This document shows, one piece after another, positions 16,915 through 25,071 of a stretch of DNA of 64,000 bases. Below the pieces are notes generated by a model. That model was given only the letters and a program-made list of their open reading frames with translations, searched no databases and was not told where the DNA came from. Source of the stretch: Lewinellaceae bacterium (GTDB lineage: Bacteria; Bacteroidota; Bacteroidia; Chitinophagales; Saprospiraceae). The first letter of the stretch is position 1, and every line of letters starts with the position of its first letter. The stretch is from contig JACJYK010000002.1 of the NCBI GenBank assembly GCA_020636135.1, positions 639,501-703,500 of the forward strand, written 5' to 3'. Made by a program: the position numbers and the translations under genes.

Positions 16915-17320
16915 GGTAGCAGAGATAGCAGAGGTAGATCCATTTACCACCAAGGCACGAAGGACACTTAGGGCCACCAGGAGTTTTGATCCATAAAAAA
17001 TTGTAAGTCGGTATCAATGTTAATAGACGAGGTGCTGACAGACGAAGGAGTTTCAGTGGGTATCAGAAGTATCAGAAGTAGCAGAGGTAGATCCATTTAC
17101 CACCAAGGCACGAAGGACACTTAGGGCCACCAAGAGTTTTGATGCATAAAAAATTGTAAGTCGGTATCAATGTTAATAGACGAGGTGCTAACAGACTAAG
17201 GAGTGTCAGTGGGTATCGGACGTAACAGAAGAATCAGAAGCATCAGAGGTATCAGAAGTAGCAGAAGTAGATCCATTTACCACCAAGGCACAAAGGACAC
17301 TTAGGTCACTAAAGGTTTTC
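16915..17320. repeat. Intergenic repeat family A, three copies
   Basis: Units containing GTAGATCCATTTACCACCAAGG, then CACTTAGGGCCACCAAGAG and TTGTAAGTCGGTATCAATG. The GAGGTAGATC (or GAAGTAGATC) marker is at 16931, 17094 and 17274, giving spacings of 163 and 180 bp; the third copy is truncated. Between units are short AGAAGTATCAG microsatellite-like runs. No coding potential is evident. Confidence 0.85.
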
Positions 17321-17375
17321 TACATAAACTTTATTGGGCTATCATGGAAAGAACTTACATCTGGCCGGCGTAGCT

Positions 17376-17996
17376 TCATATCAAAAACTCCTTAGTGTTC
17401 TGTGTGACCTCAATGCCTTAGTGTTTACCCCTACTCTGAATGCCCTGATTAACGTATTCAACCACAAACCCAGTTTTCAGCTCCAGCGAACAAATCGTGG
17501 AAAAATGACCATATTCTGAACCTGTTTGACTGGCGAAATATTTGTTTCAGACAGACGAACGGTCATATCAAAAACTCCTTAGTGTTCTGCGTGACCTCAA
17601 TGCCTTAGTGTTTACCCCTACTCTGAATGCTCTGATTAACGTATTCAACCACAAACCCAGTTTTCGGCTCCAGCGAACAAATCGTGGGAAAATGACCATA
17701 TTTTCAACCTGTTTGACTGGCGAAATATTTGTTTCAGACAGACGAAGGGTTCATATCAAAAACTCCTTAGTGTTCTGGGTGACCTCTGTGCCTTAGTGTT
17801 TACCCCTACTCTGAATGCCCTGATTAACGTATTCAACCACAAACCCAGTTTTCAGCTCCGGCGAACAAATCGTGGAAAAATGACCATATACTGAACCTGT
17901 TTGGCTGGCGGAATATTCGTTTCAGGCAGACGAAGCGTTCATATTCAAAACTCCTTAGTGTTCTCCGTGACCTCTATGCCTTAGTGGTTACCGAAT
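17376..17996. repeat. 188-bp tandem repeat family B, three full copies and a partial fourth
   Basis: Units start with TCATATCAAAAACTCCTTAG at 17376, 17563, 17751 and 17939 (periods 187, 188, 188). The fourth copy stops after about 58 bp, next to the serine hydrolase gene's 3' end. Each unit also holds CCCCTACTCTGAATGCCCTG and CAGCGAACAAATCGTGG. The reverse complement of its first part (ACTAAGGCA...GAACACTAAGGAGTTTT) resembles the core of family A, so A and B are inverted relatives. Short frames within it are repeat artefacts. Confidence 0.88.
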
Positions 17997-18008
17997 CTCA
18001 AAAACACA

Positions 18009-19529
18009 TTATTTCTTCTCCGCATGAATTTCTTCGAAGAAGATATCGTCATTCGGTATATCGAATTCCATGCCGTGGACTTTGCCCTGGTTATCAAGGG
18101 TAAACTGCACCGTGCCAAAGCCAAACCAGGCCTGCGGCTCATGCCAGGTGATCTGGTAGGTATTGTAATGCCAGTGTGTCAGGGTTGCATCCAGATGTGG
18201 TGCCTGACCAAAATGCAATTCCATCTCCTTTCCATCCCACGTTACCTCCAGGCTGCCATACAATTCATCCTCATATTCGCCAGCAGCGTCTTCAGGATTG
18301 AAGTCCGGTTTGGTGCCCAAAACGCGATGCTCGGTGCGTTCCGCCAGCCGGTCGGCCAGGCGTTTGCGATTGGCGGTTTCGCCCTGCAGGCCTTCCCCGA
18401 TCCAGTCGTGGCCCGGTGATTCCCTGAAGAGGTCCAGCAATGCATAGCTGAGTGGATTACTGATGCCTTTCATGGTATTGGTCAGGATGACAATCCCCAG
18501 TTGCATGTCCGGCACCATCATGACTTTCGAATACATACCATCGTATCCTCCGCCGTGGCTGACCACCCAGTGCCCGGCATAATCCATCAGTCCCCATCCG
18601 AGGCCATAACCGGCATAGGTCCTCTCGGGCATGGCCTTCAGTGCGTTGGATGACAGCCGGTAGCTGTTGTTGGGCTGCATGGTTTCAGCCTGGATCGCTT
18701 CGGGATAGATTTCATGATCATGCCATTTGCCGCCCTGTAAATGCAGTTGCATCCAGCGGATCATATCGTTCGCGGAAGAGATGATGCCTCCGGCCGCGCC
18801 CATATTGTCCCAGTTGACCCAGGGAATAGCCTTATCAGGACCATCCGGTTGTGGTTTATGCGGTATGGCATAATTATTTTCGAGCATGCTGACCGACCAG
18901 ATCGTCCGGTCCATGCCGATGGGTGTCCAGATCTTTTCCTGCGCCAGTTCATGCCAGGTCTTTCCGGTCACAGCCCTGATCACTTCGCCGGCGGCGATAA
19001 ACATCAGGTTGGAATAACCGTAACCGTCACGGAAAGAATAAGCTGGTTCCAACGCTTTTACCCGTTTCAGAACTTCTTCGGCGGATCGTTCGGATTTGTA
19101 CCAGAGGACATCCCCAGAATAAGTACCCAATCCGGCCCGGTGACAGAGCAGATCGCGGATCGTCAGCAGTTCATTGGCGGCCGGATCCTTCAGCTCAAAA
19201 TAGGGGAGGTACTGACGGACCGGATCATTCCAGCTGAGCTTGTCTTCTTCGACCAGCATCCCGATCATAGTGGCAATAAACGCCTTGGTGTTGGAGGCGA
19301 TCGCGAACAAGGTATTCTCATCCACTAGTCCCGGTTTTCCTTTTTCCTTTACACCATAACCTTTAGCCAGAAAGGTCTTACCCTGATAGGTGATGCCTAC
19401 GGCCATGCCGGGGATATGGTATTTCTCCTGTGCATCAGCAATCAACTGGTCTATTTTTGACAGACTGGGCTGAGCGGTGAGGGTCAGGAAGGAGAAGAAC
19501 AAAACCGTTAAAGTCAGAATTCGGGACAT
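18009..19529 (-). CDS. Serine hydrolase, beta-lactamase/class C-like, with DUF3471-type C-terminus
   Basis: 506 aa. ATG 19527-19529 (MSRILTLTVLFFSFLTLTAQ) supplies a signal peptide; a 23-codon extension upstream is ignored. The penicillin-binding-fold catalytic motifs are present: S79-x-x-K82 (ASNTKAF), Y172-S-N174 (GYGYSNLM) and a downstream HGGGYDG replacing KTG. The last ~100 residues form a beta-rich lipocalin-like DUF3471-type domain (YEDELYGSLEVTWDGKEMELHFG). Family members are periplasmic esterases, D-aminopeptidases or beta-lactamases; true antibiotic hydrolysis cannot be inferred. Single gene between repeats and a small lipoprotein. Confidence 0.9.
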   Translation of the reverse strand: MSRILTLTVLFFSFLTLTAQPSLSKIDQLIADAQEKYHIPGMAVGITYQGKTFLAKGYGVKEKGKPGLVDENTLFAIASNTKAFIATMIGMLVEEDKLSWNDPVRQYLPYFELKDPAANELLTIRDLLCHRAGLGTYSGDVLWYKSERSAEEVLKRVKALEPAYSFRDGYGYSNLMFIAAGEVIRAVTGKTWHELAQEKIWTPIGMDRTIWSVSMLENNYAIPHKPQPDGPDKAIPWVNWDNMGAAGGIISSANDMIRWMQLHLQGGKWHDHEIYPEAIQAETMQPNNSYRLSSNALKAMPERTYAGYGLGWGLMDYAGHWVVSHGGGYDGMYSKVMMVPDMQLGIVILTNTMKGISNPLSYALLDLFRESPGHDWIGEGLQGETANRKRLADRLAERTEHRVLGTKPDFNPEDAAGEYEDELYGSLEVTWDGKEMELHFGQAPHLDATLTHWHYNTYQITWHEPQAWFGFGTVQFTLDNQGKVHGMEFDIPNDDIFFEEIHAEKK

Positions 19530-19664
19530 GTCTTTTGTGTTTGAGCAGGGTAAATTACTGATTTTCATCTTAATGATCTCAAACCTTCTGCACGCCAAAC
19601 CGCTGCGTAAATGAATCCTGTTAAGGATAAATTGTAGGTATTTCCGAAAAAACCTATCGTTCTT

Positions 19665-19976
19665 TTGCTGGCTATGATGTTAGCTGGGTGTGGAAAGCGT
19701 TGGTCGTATGAATTACCCCAGCTGTTTGATGAGGCATTTACCCCACCACAAGGCACCTATAAAATGGCTTTATCTGTACAAGGTGATTTTTCTTGCCCTT
19801 TTGAACTTATCACGCAGTCGCGAGGTCGTGATTCCGACCATTTCTTTTTTGCAGGTAAGACCGATACGTTGCTTACGGGCGATTGGTATGAAGAGGAACT
19901 CTCCTTCCGGACCAGTACACCTGAATGCGTGGATCAGGATGGCACGGTAAGTATTGAATTTTATTATACCCGATAG
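19665..19976 (+). CDS. Small putative lipoprotein, start uncertain
   Basis: About 103 aa if translation starts at TTG 19665; ATGs at 19674 or 19677 are alternatives. The sequence LLLAMMLAGC is a lipobox, but the positively charged part that should precede it (FPKKPIV) lies upstream of all three starts and is in frame from just after a TAG at 19635-19637. Upstream of that TAG an ATG at 19611 opens the same frame (MNPVKDKL). Either the real start is non-standard or the gene carries a stop in its 5' end. The rest (GTYKMALSVQGDFSCPFELITQ...GTVSIEFYYTR) matches no family I know. Confidence 0.5.
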   Translation: MLAMMLAGCGKRWSYELPQLFDEAFTPPQGTYKMALSVQGDFSCPFELITQSRGRDSDHFFFAGKTDTLLTGDWYEEELSFRTSTPECVDQDGTVSIEFYYTR

Positions 19977-20090
19977 GAATTCGGTACTGATCTGAATGAT
20001 GCAGCTTGGGTTATCCAAGTAAAATTCCGGGTAACCTTATCCAACATCCCTCGTGTTTCACGGTGATACCTCCGCGGCTCTCCGTGTAAC

Positions 20091-21014
20091 TTACCAGGTC
20101 GGGGCGATCGTGCGGTATTTCCGTTTGCCTTTGTAGTCGATGTTGATGTCCAGGTTCTTATTGGCCTCGATCAGATCGGTTAACGGAATCTCCCAGGTAA
20201 CGGTGTTCTTGGAAAATGTTGCGCCAGGTACATTGACAGACCTGACCTTGCCCGGAACATGGATGATCATCCGGTACTTGCTTTCGCCCAGAAATCCTTT
20301 GGCCATCTGTTCGCCCTGTTCCAATTGCTGGCCGCCGGAGCTCAGGTCCAGGCCGCTGCGATGGATGGAGAATGAATTATCGGTGAAGGCATAGCGTGGG
20401 GCGCTGTCCTTAAATGTTTTGGCCATGTCGAGGTATTCCTGGGCCTTTCCTTCTTCGGAAGGTAAAAACTTGTTTACGAGTTCAAAGATTTTACCAAATG
20501 AGCCTGCGATCCGGTTTTCAACACTTGAAAAGGACTGGTCGGTGGTCAGGCGGAGAAGATCCTTTTCGGTATCCAGCTGAAACCGGATACGGGTTGTCAG
20601 GACCTCTTCCAGGATCTGGCCGAACATTTTTTTATCGTCACTGGAGATATCGGTAGACTGAGCCAGCTGCTCACGCATCCTGGTAATCGACATCTGGTCC
20701 TGCTTATCTTTATTCATTACCGACTTGACGAGGTCCGCTAAGATGATGGTCGTGTCGATCTTACCGCGCTCCAGGATGGATTGAGCGACCGATTTGGCCA
20801 TTTTCATACCCATATTGCCGGAAGAATCGGATTTTTCATCGTCACCTCCTGATAACATGGCCAGTTGCAGCAAGGGTAACATTTCACCCATATCACGCGT
20901 AACCTGTGAACTTCCGGAGCCATCTTTATTGATCCATAATTCTTCGGTATAGTTGGAGCAGGAAGTGGCCACCAGAATGGCGATCAGAGCAAATAACCAG
21001 ATTATATTTTTCAT
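20091..21014 (-). CDS. Putative lipoprotein of unknown function
   Basis: 307 aa, ATG 21012-21014. Lipoprotein signal MKNIIWLFALIAILVATSC with the acylated Cys at position 19. A long helical middle (residues 40-190, rich in Lys/Glu/Asp/Ser) is followed by a beta-type C-terminus (YRMIIHVPGKVRSVNVPGAT...VTWEIPLTDLI), which recalls the beta domain seen in LppM-like lipoproteins; this resemblance is weak. Probably attached to the outer membrane facing the periplasm. Lies between a small convergent lipoprotein gene and an AraC regulator; no operon evident. Confidence 0.7.
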   Translation of the reverse strand: MKNIIWLFALIAILVATSCSNYTEELWINKDGSGSSQVTRDMGEMLPLLQLAMLSGGDDEKSDSSGNMGMKMAKSVAQSILERGKIDTTIILADLVKSVMNKDKQDQMSITRMREQLAQSTDISSDDKKMFGQILEEVLTTRIRFQLDTEKDLLRLTTDQSFSSVENRIAGSFGKIFELVNKFLPSEEGKAQEYLDMAKTFKDSAPRYAFTDNSFSIHRSGLDLSSGGQQLEQGEQMAKGFLGESKYRMIIHVPGKVRSVNVPGATFSKNTVTWEIPLTDLIEANKNLDINIDYKGKRKYRTIAPTW

Positions 21015-21192
21015 AATGCTAAAGTTGTTGGAACGCTAACCAGTCTAAATTACCAGTAGTTTGCGACTTGGACCGGTAACAATCGATGAATGTCAGAGAT
21101 TCATGGAAGTTTTCAGCTTTAATGTCCATTTGATGCTGCAAGCAAAGGCCTCTTTACCACTTTATTCTTCGTATGCCAGGGTTGATAAATGG

Positions 21193-22077
21193 TCACGATT
21201 CATCGACCACCGAAAAGTGCACCACTGGTTTCATCTGGCGTTTATATTCACTTGGTGTTTTCCCGGTGATCCGCTGAAACTGCTTGTTGAAGTGAGCCAG
21301 GTTGTGGAATCCACAGTTCAGCGCTATCTCACTGATCAGTGCATCGGATTCCTGCAGTTGATTGCAGGCGTTACCTACTCTGAATTCATTGACAAACTGC
21401 GTAAAGGTCTGATTGGTCAGTTTTTTAAAGAAGCGGCAAAATGCAGGAACGGTAAAGTTTGTTTCCTGGGCGATCTCTTCCAGGGTGATGTTTTCCCGGA
21501 AATGCTGCTGTACGAATTTATAGACTTGCTGGATCCGCTCTTCGTCTTCAACCATGACATCGAGGGTAAAACCATTGGCGTGCAGATTCTCATAGTCATT
21601 GCTTGTCGCCAGTTCGTTCAGGATGTCCAGCAACCCGATCAATTTCTCGAACGGGGAGGCCTGAGCCAACCGGATCAGGCGTTTGCCGATCTCATGACGG
21701 ATCGGGCCAAAATAAGACAGACCGCTGCGTGACCGTTCCATCAGTCGCCGGATATCCGCTAGTTCGGGCTTCTGGATAAATTGTACACCCAGAAAATCGG
21801 GCTTCATCTGCACGACCACTTCCTTATGACCATCGTGGCGCTCCTGAGTGAATCCGAAATGCGGAAGATTGGGTCCCAGGAAGATCAGGTCACCATCCTG
21901 GTAATACGAGATGTGATTACCGATGTGCCTTTTGCCTTTGCCATTGGATACATAGACGATCTCATACTCCGGGTGGAAGTGCCACACGGGGTCCTTAAAC
22001 AGGAATTGGTTTTCGAACTGGCGGATGGTGAATGAGCTACCGAAGTTAGGCTCAATCTTCTCAAGTAATGCTTTCAT
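21193..22077 (-). CDS. AraC family transcriptional regulator
   Basis: 294 aa, ATG 22075-22077. The N-terminal cupin-type sensing domain (WHFHPEYEIVYVSNGKGKRHIGNH, GDLIFLGPNLPH) senses an unknown small ligand. The C-terminal double helix-turn-helix (about 190-280) has ITLEEIAQETNFTVPAFCRFFKK and the AraC signature ISEIALNCGFHNLAHFNKQFQRITGKTPSEYKR. Divergently transcribed from the secreted-protein gene at 22221 with about 140 bp between, which makes that gene a possible target. Confidence 0.93.
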   Translation of the reverse strand: MKALLEKIEPNFGSSFTIRQFENQFLFKDPVWHFHPEYEIVYVSNGKGKRHIGNHISYYQDGDLIFLGPNLPHFGFTQERHDGHKEVVVQMKPDFLGVQFIQKPELADIRRLMERSRSGLSYFGPIRHEIGKRLIRLAQASPFEKLIGLLDILNELATSNDYENLHANGFTLDVMVEDEERIQQVYKFVQQHFRENITLEEIAQETNFTVPAFCRFFKKLTNQTFTQFVNEFRVGNACNQLQESDALISEIALNCGFHNLAHFNKQFQRITGKTPSEYKRQMKPVVHFSVVDES

Positions 22078-22187
22078 AGGCTGTGTTCTGCAAAATTAAC
22101 GCATATCCGGTTAATATCGTTTAAGCCTGGTTAAAATTGCATTACAAATGGTCAATTCTGACCTAGACCACCAGATTTAGACGAGCT

Positions 22188-22195
22188 TAAATTTG
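22188..22195 (+). promoter_or_regulatory. -7 promoter element for the 22221 gene
   Basis: TAAATTTG, a full TAnnTTTG match, 25 bp before the ATG. The -33 region has no good TTG at 18-20 bp, as might fit a promoter that needs an activator such as the divergent AraC regulator (inference). Confidence 0.5.
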
Positions 22196-22220
22196 CAGTA
22201 TCATTTAAAATTTTTGAATC

Positions 22221-22808
22221 ATGAAATCATTTATCGGAAAAACTGCATTCATTTTAGGCCTGGTGGCTGCCTCGCTGGTAGCCCGCGCCAACAACCTGGA
22301 TTCTGTCCTGGTTGTTCCCCAGCATTCCACATTTCCCGCCTTTATTCTGCAGACTCAGGAGTTGCAGGATGAAACGCAGGTGCGGATCTGGGACGCAAAC
22401 GGTGGCTTGGTCTGGTCCGAAAAGGTAAGTCCGAAAGCCAATAACAAGTTGTTCAACCTGCGTCACCTGGCAGAGGGACGTTATGACGTAGAAATGGACA
22501 ATGACCACGTATTTATTTCCCAGAAGCTTGAGATCTACAATGGTAAAGCTACCATCGTGAAAGGATCTACCGAGACGGTTTTGTTCCCGGAAATACTGCA
22601 AACCGGTGGCTCGATCCTGGTTGATACCCGGTTGAGCAACATTACTGCAATGAATCTGGAGATCAAAGACGATGCGAAAGCATACCTGAAGCAGGAAATC
22701 AAGCCAGGTAAAATCTACCGCTTTGTCCTTGAAGATTTCGGCAGAGGAACCTACGATGTTACTGTAGCTGCTGATGGGAAATACCGCTCGAAAACGATAT
22801 ACCGCTAG
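22221..22808 (+). CDS. Secreted protein of unknown function
   Basis: 195 aa. Signal peptide MKSFIGKTAFILGLVAASLVARA. The remainder is predicted mostly beta (VRIWDANGGLVWSEKV, YDVEMDNDHVFISQKLEIYN, IYRFVLEDFGRGTYDVTVAA) and looks like one or two Ig-like/T9SS-CTD-like beta sandwiches without a canonical sorting domain. Probably periplasmic. Followed 40 bp later by a strong terminator, so monocistronic. Confidence 0.7.
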   Translation: MKSFIGKTAFILGLVAASLVARANNLDSVLVVPQHSTFPAFILQTQELQDETQVRIWDANGGLVWSEKVSPKANNKLFNLRHLAEGRYDVEMDNDHVFISQKLEIYNGKATIVKGSTETVLFPEILQTGGSILVDTRLSNITAMNLEIKDDAKAYLKQEIKPGKIYRFVLEDFGRGTYDVTVAADGKYRSKTIYR

Positions 22809-22849
22809 TTTCGCTCAGAACCAAATTTTTTTACAGTTGATTTTACTAA

Positions 22850-22889
22850 GGGCGTGTGCCGCAGGTTTTGCACACGCTCTTTTTTTTTG
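22850..22889 (+). terminator. Intrinsic terminator
   Basis: GGGCGTGTGC / GCACACGCTC stem (10 bp, one mismatch or wobble) with a 9-nt loop, followed by a nine-T run at 22880-22889. Ends the secreted-protein gene at 22221. Confidence 0.9.
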
Positions 22890-22913
22890 TTAGACATCAG
22901 GAACGGGATAATT

Positions 22914-22986
22914 GAAATCCAAAATCCAAAATCCCAAATCCGAAATCTGAAATCCCAAATCTGAAATCTCAAATCCCAAATCTCCC
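22914..22986. repeat. Degenerate AAATC(C/T)(A/C/G)AAATC microsatellite
   Basis: About 10 imperfect copies of a 7-9-bp unit such as AAATCCA, AAATCCC, AAATCTG. The same motif occurs in the opposite orientation at 33335-33407. Non-coding, between convergent genes. Confidence 0.8.
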
Positions 22987-22995
22987 ACCCGGATC

Positions 22996-23427
22996 CTACG
23001 GATTCTTCCGCTTATACCGTTTCCAGAGGGTTTTGAAATCCCTGGCGATCTTTTTAGAAGTCTCGTCATTAAAACGAATCACACCCAGGCCGTCCTCGGA
23101 TGCCGGCGTGGCGCAGGCAATGCAGTCGGTCGAAGCATCATAAATTGCGGTCTCCATGATGAAAGGCACAAATTCATTGTCCGGTAAGAGCAGAAAATTT
23201 TGCTCCATCTCAGCATCGGAAACCTTATAAAGCTTCTGGTAGATCTTCATGTTTTTTTCGATGTCCTTCGATGCGGGTACGATGTAGCGGTATTTCGTTT
23301 TTTCACCGAGATTCACACTGACCAGTTCAGAGAAATCTTTGACTTCCGTATCGTAATGCAATCCGGGGCTGATGACCCACACTTCCTTGGCTTTATCTTC
23401 GAGTTTGATGAGTTGTTTAAGCGTCAT
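22996..23427 (-). CDS. Hypothetical protein, possibly PLD-like fold without HKD motif
   Basis: 143 aa, ATG 23425-23427. Not recognised. N-terminal MTLKQLIKLEDKAKEVWVISPGL looks like a Rossmann/PLD-like first strand; later come KYRYIVPASKDIEKNMKIYQKLY, CIACATPASEDGLGVIRFND and a basic tail LWKRYKRKNP. No H-x-K-x4-D motif is visible, so nuclease or lipase activity is not claimed. Predicted cytoplasmic. Convergent with the 22221 gene and 87 bp from the next minus-strand gene. Confidence 0.6.
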   Translation of the reverse strand: MTLKQLIKLEDKAKEVWVISPGLHYDTEVKDFSELVSVNLGEKTKYRYIVPASKDIEKNMKIYQKLYKVSDAEMEQNFLLLPDNEFVPFIMETAIYDASTDCIACATPASEDGLGVIRFNDETSKKIARDFKTLWKRYKRKNP

Positions 23428-23514
23428 GATATTTAGGTTTTAGCTCCAGGTTGTAAGATAAAGTCCTGTCCCGAGATATTCCTTCGGAAACCTGGACATT
23501 TCATTGACTGCGAA

Positions 23515-24879
23515 TTATTCTTTGATCACTTTACCCAGGTATAGATCACTTCCCGACTCGATTTGGATGAAAAGCATGCCACCAGGCAACGCTCTTACAT
23601 CCAGGCTGGCTGGAAGATATGGGTATTGTTGCTGTAAAACTTGCTGTCCCTGGGTATTCCAGATGCGGATAGCCACGGGTCCGGAGATCTTTTGATCCAG
23701 TGGCAAACGGATGAGATCTCGCACAGGGTTAGGATAAAGATCCAGGGTATAGGTGGAAATTTCATGCCGGGAACTGACGGGGCAGGCGGCTTTGTAAGCC
23801 AGCAGCAGATCCAGCGAGGTCAATCCTGAAAAGGCATTAACCTGTTCATCCGACAGACCGCATAAGGCGGTAGCAAAAAACGGTGACAGAGTCCTGGCTT
23901 GCAGGCCTAGACGGAGGTACCATTCCGTGATGTCTTCAAAATACTGCGTGTCATCGATCACCCCGGTTTCCTTCAGGTTGCTCAATGCCATGATCAACCC
24001 CTGATCCGGGGAGGCCAGCACAGCATCCATCTGCATCAGCTGGGGTACGACCAAACCAAGCAGGGTCAGTTGTTCCGGTGAAAAAGCCTCTAAAATGGTA
24101 CTCCCCAGAACCTCGGGAGTGAGGGTGCCATCTGTATCGTAATCCATAAAATAAGCCCATCCCCAGAAAGGTAACAGATCCGTCCTGGTTACCGGCTCGT
24201 GAGACTGGAGAAAGGACATCAGGATAGCGGCAAAATACTGAACCCGTTCCAGGCGCTCATCGGTAAACATGCCATAAAAATTGCCCAGACGCTCGCCCAG
24301 GGTATCCGGTGTGGCAGCCATGGCCTGATCAAATGGGACAGATAAGTAATCCATTTGTGCCTGAGAAAGCTGACTTTTAAGGGTTTGCAACAAAGTCAAC
24401 CGGTCAAAGGTAAGGGTACCGGCGACGATGCCGAGTTCGTAGGCGCCTTCAACGACCTGGATGGAATCCGCTACCTCGCCGGTCGTATATATCTGGTGGA
24501 GGAGCATGGCGAAAGAGCCATATTTATTGAGGTATTCCTGAGAAAATATTTCTTCGGCGTTGACCTGGGTGGCAATTTGGGTTAACTGGTCATCGGTCAG
24601 GGTATCCATGACGTAATGTGCCAGCGTGAATACCTGTTGTCTTGTGAGCGTACCCCCGGCATTGAGATCAGCCAGAAGATGAAAAGAAGATTCGTAGGGG
24701 CGCAGATAGCCTGCAGCAGCGGAAGGGATAGTCCAGGACACAAATGCCTGTGCCACCGTTTCCAGTATCACCTGTTGTGTCCGGTCATCATATTGACTTA
24801 GAAAAGTTTCTGCCGGCGTCTGACCAAATGAAAAGGTCATTGAAAGTAAAAAGACACCAAGAATGCCGAATTTTTTCAT
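23515..24879 (-). CDS. Secreted protein with T9SS type A sorting domain
   Basis: 454 aa; ATG 24877-24879 (MKKFGILGVFLLSMTFSFGQ) gives a signal peptide, so the upstream extension is not used. An unusual alpha-helical body (about 25-360) with repeated 'S.....Q...' and 'TDDQLTQIA', 'SPEQLTLLGLV', 'SDEQVNAFSGL' phrases is followed by a type A domain: YTLDLYPNPVRDLIRLPL...GPVAIRIWNTQGQQVLQQ...GMLFIQIESGSDLYLGKVIKE. The body is not a known family to me; the repeated S/T-x-E/D-Q phrases suggest helical repeats. Likely surface-attached by T9SS. Confidence 0.8.
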   Translation of the reverse strand: MKKFGILGVFLLSMTFSFGQTPAETFLSQYDDRTQQVILETVAQAFVSWTIPSAAAGYLRPYESSFHLLADLNAGGTLTRQQVFTLAHYVMDTLTDDQLTQIATQVNAEEIFSQEYLNKYGSFAMLLHQIYTTGEVADSIQVVEGAYELGIVAGTLTFDRLTLLQTLKSQLSQAQMDYLSVPFDQAMAATPDTLGERLGNFYGMFTDERLERVQYFAAILMSFLQSHEPVTRTDLLPFWGWAYFMDYDTDGTLTPEVLGSTILEAFSPEQLTLLGLVVPQLMQMDAVLASPDQGLIMALSNLKETGVIDDTQYFEDITEWYLRLGLQARTLSPFFATALCGLSDEQVNAFSGLTSLDLLLAYKAACPVSSRHEISTYTLDLYPNPVRDLIRLPLDQKISGPVAIRIWNTQGQQVLQQQYPYLPASLDVRALPGGMLFIQIESGSDLYLGKVIKE

Positions 24880-25071
24880 ATGTTGAATATTTCTCATGTG
24901 ATTTGCGAAGATAACTCTTATTTGTGTTTGAATGCAATGTCTGATCCTTGTCCCTGATGTTCGCGCTGAAATTCTGTGTCCGGAAGCCCTGGCAGCAGGT
25001 TTACGGACCTTAACCATATTCCGTATCTTTATTTATGAGTCAATTCTATTTTTAAAGTCAATTTTGAATCC

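Noticed and set aside
17334..17796. Frames of 60-85 codons with identical peptides
   Set aside because: Product of the 188-bp tandem repeat; no start signals or protein-like composition.
18009..19529. Antibiotic-resistance beta-lactamase
   Set aside because: The protein has the serine-hydrolase fold and a DUF3471-type tail; these are mostly peptidases or esterases and nothing shows antibiotic specificity.
21061..21732. Plus-strand frame of 223 codons
   Set aside because: Antisense to the AraC regulator, which shows a clear helix-turn-helix and cupin domain.
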